Positions 61,849-64,000 of a stretch of 64,000 nucleotides of DNA are shown one piece after another (position 1 is the stretch's first letter; each line of letters opens with the position of its first letter). The position numbers and the translations under genes were made by a program. The stretch is from Tenacibaculum aiptasiae (lineage in GTDB: Bacteria; Bacteroidota; Bacteroidia; Flavobacteriales; Flavobacteriaceae). The notes below the pieces were generated by a model. The model was not told where the DNA came from. It made no database searches and saw only the letters and a program-made list of their open reading frames with translations. The stretch covers positions 264,996-328,995 of the forward strand of contig NZ_WAAU01000003.1 in assembly GCF_008806755.1 (NCBI RefSeq), read 5' to 3'.

Positions 61849-61858
61849 TTTTATTCTT

Positions 61859-62326
61859 TTATTCTTTTATTCTTTTAGTTTTCATAATTAAAGTATCGTC
61901 AAATTCTCCATCATTATCCCAATCATAAACTACTTTACCTTCAAAACCTTCTTTTGTTTTAGTTATTTTATACCAAGCTTGAACCTGTTTTCCTAAATAG
62001 GGGTAATCTACATACAAACTATCATTTTTTGTTTTCCATTTACCATTAGTTTTTCCAGTTTTTTCACCATTAGGCTGTTGAAACCAAGCTTTAAAAGTTC
62101 CGTCTTTTTTATAAGTAGATTGAGCTCTACCAGTATTAGGCTTACTAAAATTATCTTCAAAAACAGAGGTGCTATCAGTTTTATTAATAGTTGGCATTTC
62201 AATTTTGATATATTCAGTTTGCCAACTTCCAACCATATAATCGTTTAAAGCAGCTTTTTTTTCCTGTTTACATGCAGCAAAAAGTATTCCGAAAATAATA
62301 ACCGTAATTATATAAGATGTTCTCAT
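61859..62326 (-). CDS. Lipoprotein with lipocalin-like fold features
   Basis: This protein of 155 residues has lipobox FGILFAACKQEKK (Cys 19). The mature region has GSWQTEYIKIEMP near 33, TYKKDGTFKAWFQ near 70, and KWKTKNDSLYVDY, a pattern of beta strands seen in lipocalin-like Bacteroidetes proteins. Function is unknown. It lies between holB and the HAMP kinase in the same direction. Confidence 0.65.
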   Translation of the reverse strand: MRTSYIITVIIFGILFAACKQEKKAALNDYMVGSWQTEYIKIEMPTINKTDSTSVFEDNFSKPNTGRAQSTYKKDGTFKAWFQQPNGEKTGKTNGKWKTKNDSLYVDYPYLGKQVQAWYKITKTKEGFEGKVVYDWDNDGEFDDTLIMKTKRIKE

Positions 62327-62329
62327 GTT

Positions 62330-63481
62330 TTAAGCATTAATTTTTTCTTCTTTGGTATGCAAAAGACGAGTTAATTTGATTGATAAATCTAATAAAATAA
62401 TTTTTGCATTTCCATTTCGTTCAATATGATATAGAGCATCGCTAACTTCTTTTTCTATAGTTAAGATATTTGCACTATTTATAAAAGGAGCAAATTTTTC
62501 TAATTTGAAGTTGTTCGTTTTTGTTTCTAAAAAAACTAAATCAGGAGTACCATAATTTAATAATAAAGCTTGTCTAAAGAATTGTAAACAATATTGTAAG
62601 AATTGTTTTTGTGTTTCTCTTCCCGATTTTGCAATGGTTTCCGACCAGCCTATTAAGTCTTGAATTACAGCTGCATTACCTTTTGCTTTAAAAGCCGCTC
62701 GAATCCAAGTTATAAACCATTCTTCAAAAATTAAATCATTAGAATTATTGTTTAATAACTGAAGCGCTTTGTTGTAATTTCCTTCTGCCTGATAAGCTGT
62801 TTTTGTAGCTTCATTTTCAGAAACGTTTTCCTGTTGAATTAAAGTATTTGCTATATCAGCACTACTTAATGAAGGGAAATGCAATGCTTGACATCTAGAT
62901 TTGATAGTATTGATAATTTGACCTTCATCTTCAGTAACTAACAAAAAGATAGTTTGACTAGGTGGTTCTTCAATAAGTTTTAATAATTTATTGGAAGCAG
63001 CTACATTCATTTTTTCAGCCATCCAAATTATCATTACTTTAAAACCTCCTTCGTATGATTTTAGTTGTAATTTTTTTACAATATCTTCAGCTTCATCTAC
63101 TCCAATTTGTCCTTGCTTATTTTCAACTCCAATATGTTGCAACCAATTAAATAAACTTCCATAAGGTTGTTTTTCAATAAAGTCTCTCCAATCGTTTAAA
63201 AATAAATTACTTACTGGGTGTTTCTTTACAGAATCGTTTGTAGTTACTGGAAAAGCAAAATGTAAATCAGGGTGCTGTAGTTTACTACATTTTAAATTAC
63301 AAGCCTCGGCATTTGCAGAGGAATTACATAATAAATATTGAGCATATGCAATGGCAGTAGCTAAAGTACCAGAACCTTCTTTACCAACAAAAAGTTGAGC
63401 ATGAGGTATTCTGTTGTTTTTAACAGTTTGTTGTAAATGCTTTTTAATATGTTCTTGTCCGATGATTTGGTCGAAAGTCAT
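62330..63481 (-). CDS. holB: DNA polymerase III subunit delta'
   Basis: This clamp-loader subunit of 383 residues has the AAA+ fold with a degenerate Walker A (VGKEGSGTLATA, no Lys-Thr), zinc-type Cys residues (LLCNSSANAEACNLKCSK) and the SRC motif (IKSRCQAL). Delta' does not hydrolyse ATP, so the Walker change is expected. The start at 63481 (MTFDQIIGQEHIKKHL) is the family start; seven upstream codons are not needed. It heads a run of minus-strand genes. Confidence 0.9.
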   Translation of the reverse strand: MTFDQIIGQEHIKKHLQQTVKNNRIPHAQLFVGKEGSGTLATAIAYAQYLLCNSSANAEACNLKCSKLQHPDLHFAFPVTTNDSVKKHPVSNLFLNDWRDFIEKQPYGSLFNWLQHIGVENKQGQIGVDEAEDIVKKLQLKSYEGGFKVMIIWMAEKMNVAASNKLLKLIEEPPSQTIFLLVTEDEGQIINTIKSRCQALHFPSLSSADIANTLIQQENVSENEATKTAYQAEGNYNKALQLLNNNSNDLIFEEWFITWIRAAFKAKGNAAVIQDLIGWSETIAKSGRETQKQFLQYCLQFFRQALLLNYGTPDLVFLETKTNNFKLEKFAPFINSANILTIEKEVSDALYHIERNGNAKIILLDLSIKLTRLLHTKEEKINA

Positions 63482-63578
63482 AGCACAAATATAAGGTTTC
63501 ATACAGATAGGACAATTAATAAATGAAGCTTGAGCTTATAATTAACAAAGCTTGTTGTTTAGAATCGTTCTATTTTAA

Positions 63579-63586
63579 TATATTTG
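63579..63586 (+). promoter_or_regulatory. feo promoter, -7 box TATATTTG
   Basis: A TTG at 63555-63557 lies 21 bases upstream, close to the usual -33 spacing. The feoA start follows 23 bases later. No Fur box was searched for systematically. Confidence 0.55.
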
Positions 63587-63608
63587 TGGGTTAATTTATA
63601 CATGTCGT

Positions 63609-63833
63609 TTGAATTCAATTGCAACTTTACAAATCGGAGAAAGAGGAATTATATCTGAAGAAAGCTTAGATGTTATACCGTTAAAATTATTAGAAATGGG
63701 CTGCTTACCTGGTACAGAAGTGGAACTATTGCAAATAGCCCCTTTAAAAGACCCAATTTACATTTGTGTAAATGGAAGTCACTTAGCAATAAGAAAAGAA
63801 ACAGCTAGTCAAATAATAGTTACTAAAATTTAA
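63609..63833 (+). CDS. feoA: FeoA family ferrous iron transport protein
   Basis: FeoA is a small SH3-like cytoplasmic partner of the FeoB iron transporter. The TTG start gives MNSIATLQIGERGIISEESL, followed by LEMGCLPGTEVELLQIAPLK and ICVNGSHLAIRKE (74 residues). No ATG is in frame upstream. feoB starts three bases after the stop. Confidence 0.88.
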   Translation: MNSIATLQIGERGIISEESLDVIPLKLLEMGCLPGTEVELLQIAPLKDPIYICVNGSHLAIRKETASQIIVTKI

Positions 63834-63836
63834 CTG

Positions 63837-64000
63837 ATGAGTAAACGTATTAAAGTAGCATTAATAGGAAATCCTAATACAGGAAAAACATCATTATTTA
63901 ATCAGTTAACTGGTTTAAATCAGAAAGTTGGAAACTACCCTGGAGTTACTGTTGATAAAAAACAAGGTGTATGTAAATTACCAAATAAACAATCAGCTAT
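63837..64000 (+). CDS. feoB: Ferrous iron transporter FeoB, N-terminal part only
   Basis: The G-protein domain begins [21 protein letters not shown]1 is GNPNTGKT and the next segment [13 protein letters not shown] carries the G2-region Thr. The rest lies beyond the window, so integrity cannot be judged. FeoB imports Fe2+ across the inner membrane. Confidence 0.92.
   Translation, partial: MSKRIKVALIGNPNTGKTSLFNQLTGLNQKVGNYPGVTVDKKQGVCKLPNKQSA

Noticed and set aside
63361..63420. Broken Walker A in HolB as sign of a pseudogene
   Set aside because: Delta' subunits naturally lack a working Walker A; the gene is full length.

Overview
The window is a chromosomal segment of an AT-rich member of the Bacteroidetes, family Flavobacteriaceae, possibly a Tenacibaculum/Polaribacter-like marine genus (the genus is a guess). 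The support is: gliding-motility genes gldE and gldD; many TAnnTTTG-type -7 promoter boxes and almost no Shine-Dalgarno sequences; TPR-containing sensor kinases; a basic 29-residue protein of the type encoded near housekeeping genes in this family; and G+C of about one third by eye. There is one tRNA (Leu-CAA). I found no rRNA, CRISPR array, insertion sequence or prophage.

Layout. Positions 1-3450 are the most unusual part. They hold a two-component pair (TPR histidine kinase and LuxR-like response regulator), a 45-residue Gly-rich peptide gene upstream of it (3048-3185, minus), and downstream of it a tandem series of short minus-strand transcription units (1-461). Each unit has a TGTGGATTTCCGCA operator exactly 58 bases from a -7 box, and the two complete units end in an intrinsic terminator about 80-90 bases downstream. 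Positions 3454-14550 carry housekeeping genes (TrmH-like methyltransferase, MutS, universal stress protein, MATE pump, acetyltransferase, crotonase, two small membrane proteins, QueD, Pth, L25, PRPP synthetase). Positions 14672-22121 carry tRNA-Leu and a tripartite RND efflux operon with a K+ channel gene; its TolC component is fused to a periplasmic-binding-protein-like domain. An AraC-type regulator follows (22397). Positions 23538-28524 are a molybdenum cofactor operon (moaA, a frame-disrupted small gene, moeA, a four-helix-bundle gene, moaC, mobA, DUF1835). Positions 28608-38281 hold DNA/RNA maintenance genes (a membrane MutS-like ATPase, UvrC, RNase G, HU, MutY, SSB) and a patatin fused to an outer-membrane barrel. 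Positions 38301-40652 hold gldE-gldD and a lipoprotein. Positions 40655-47622 hold CtaA, a heavy-metal-domain lipoprotein, an EamA transporter, an M16 peptidase pair and rplU-rpmA. Positions 47704-50637 hold a LytTR regulator/TPR kinase pair with a possible small RNA upstream. The remainder holds dinB, an ACT protein, a trhO-trhP-ferredoxin operon for tRNA wobble-uridine hydroxylation, asd, an HD protein, a TPR-AraC regulator, a crotonase, a HAMP sensor kinase, holB, and the start of feoA-feoB.

The strongest candidate for an undescribed system is the left end: peptide, TPR kinase, response regulator and a tandem operator/promoter/short-RNA array, arranged like a signalling circuit whose output is a set of small RNAs. 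This is inference from sequence layout. Two small genes (27367-27520 and 57134-57647) appear interrupted at A7 homopolymers in the same sense, so assembly error, phase variation or slippage should be told apart.
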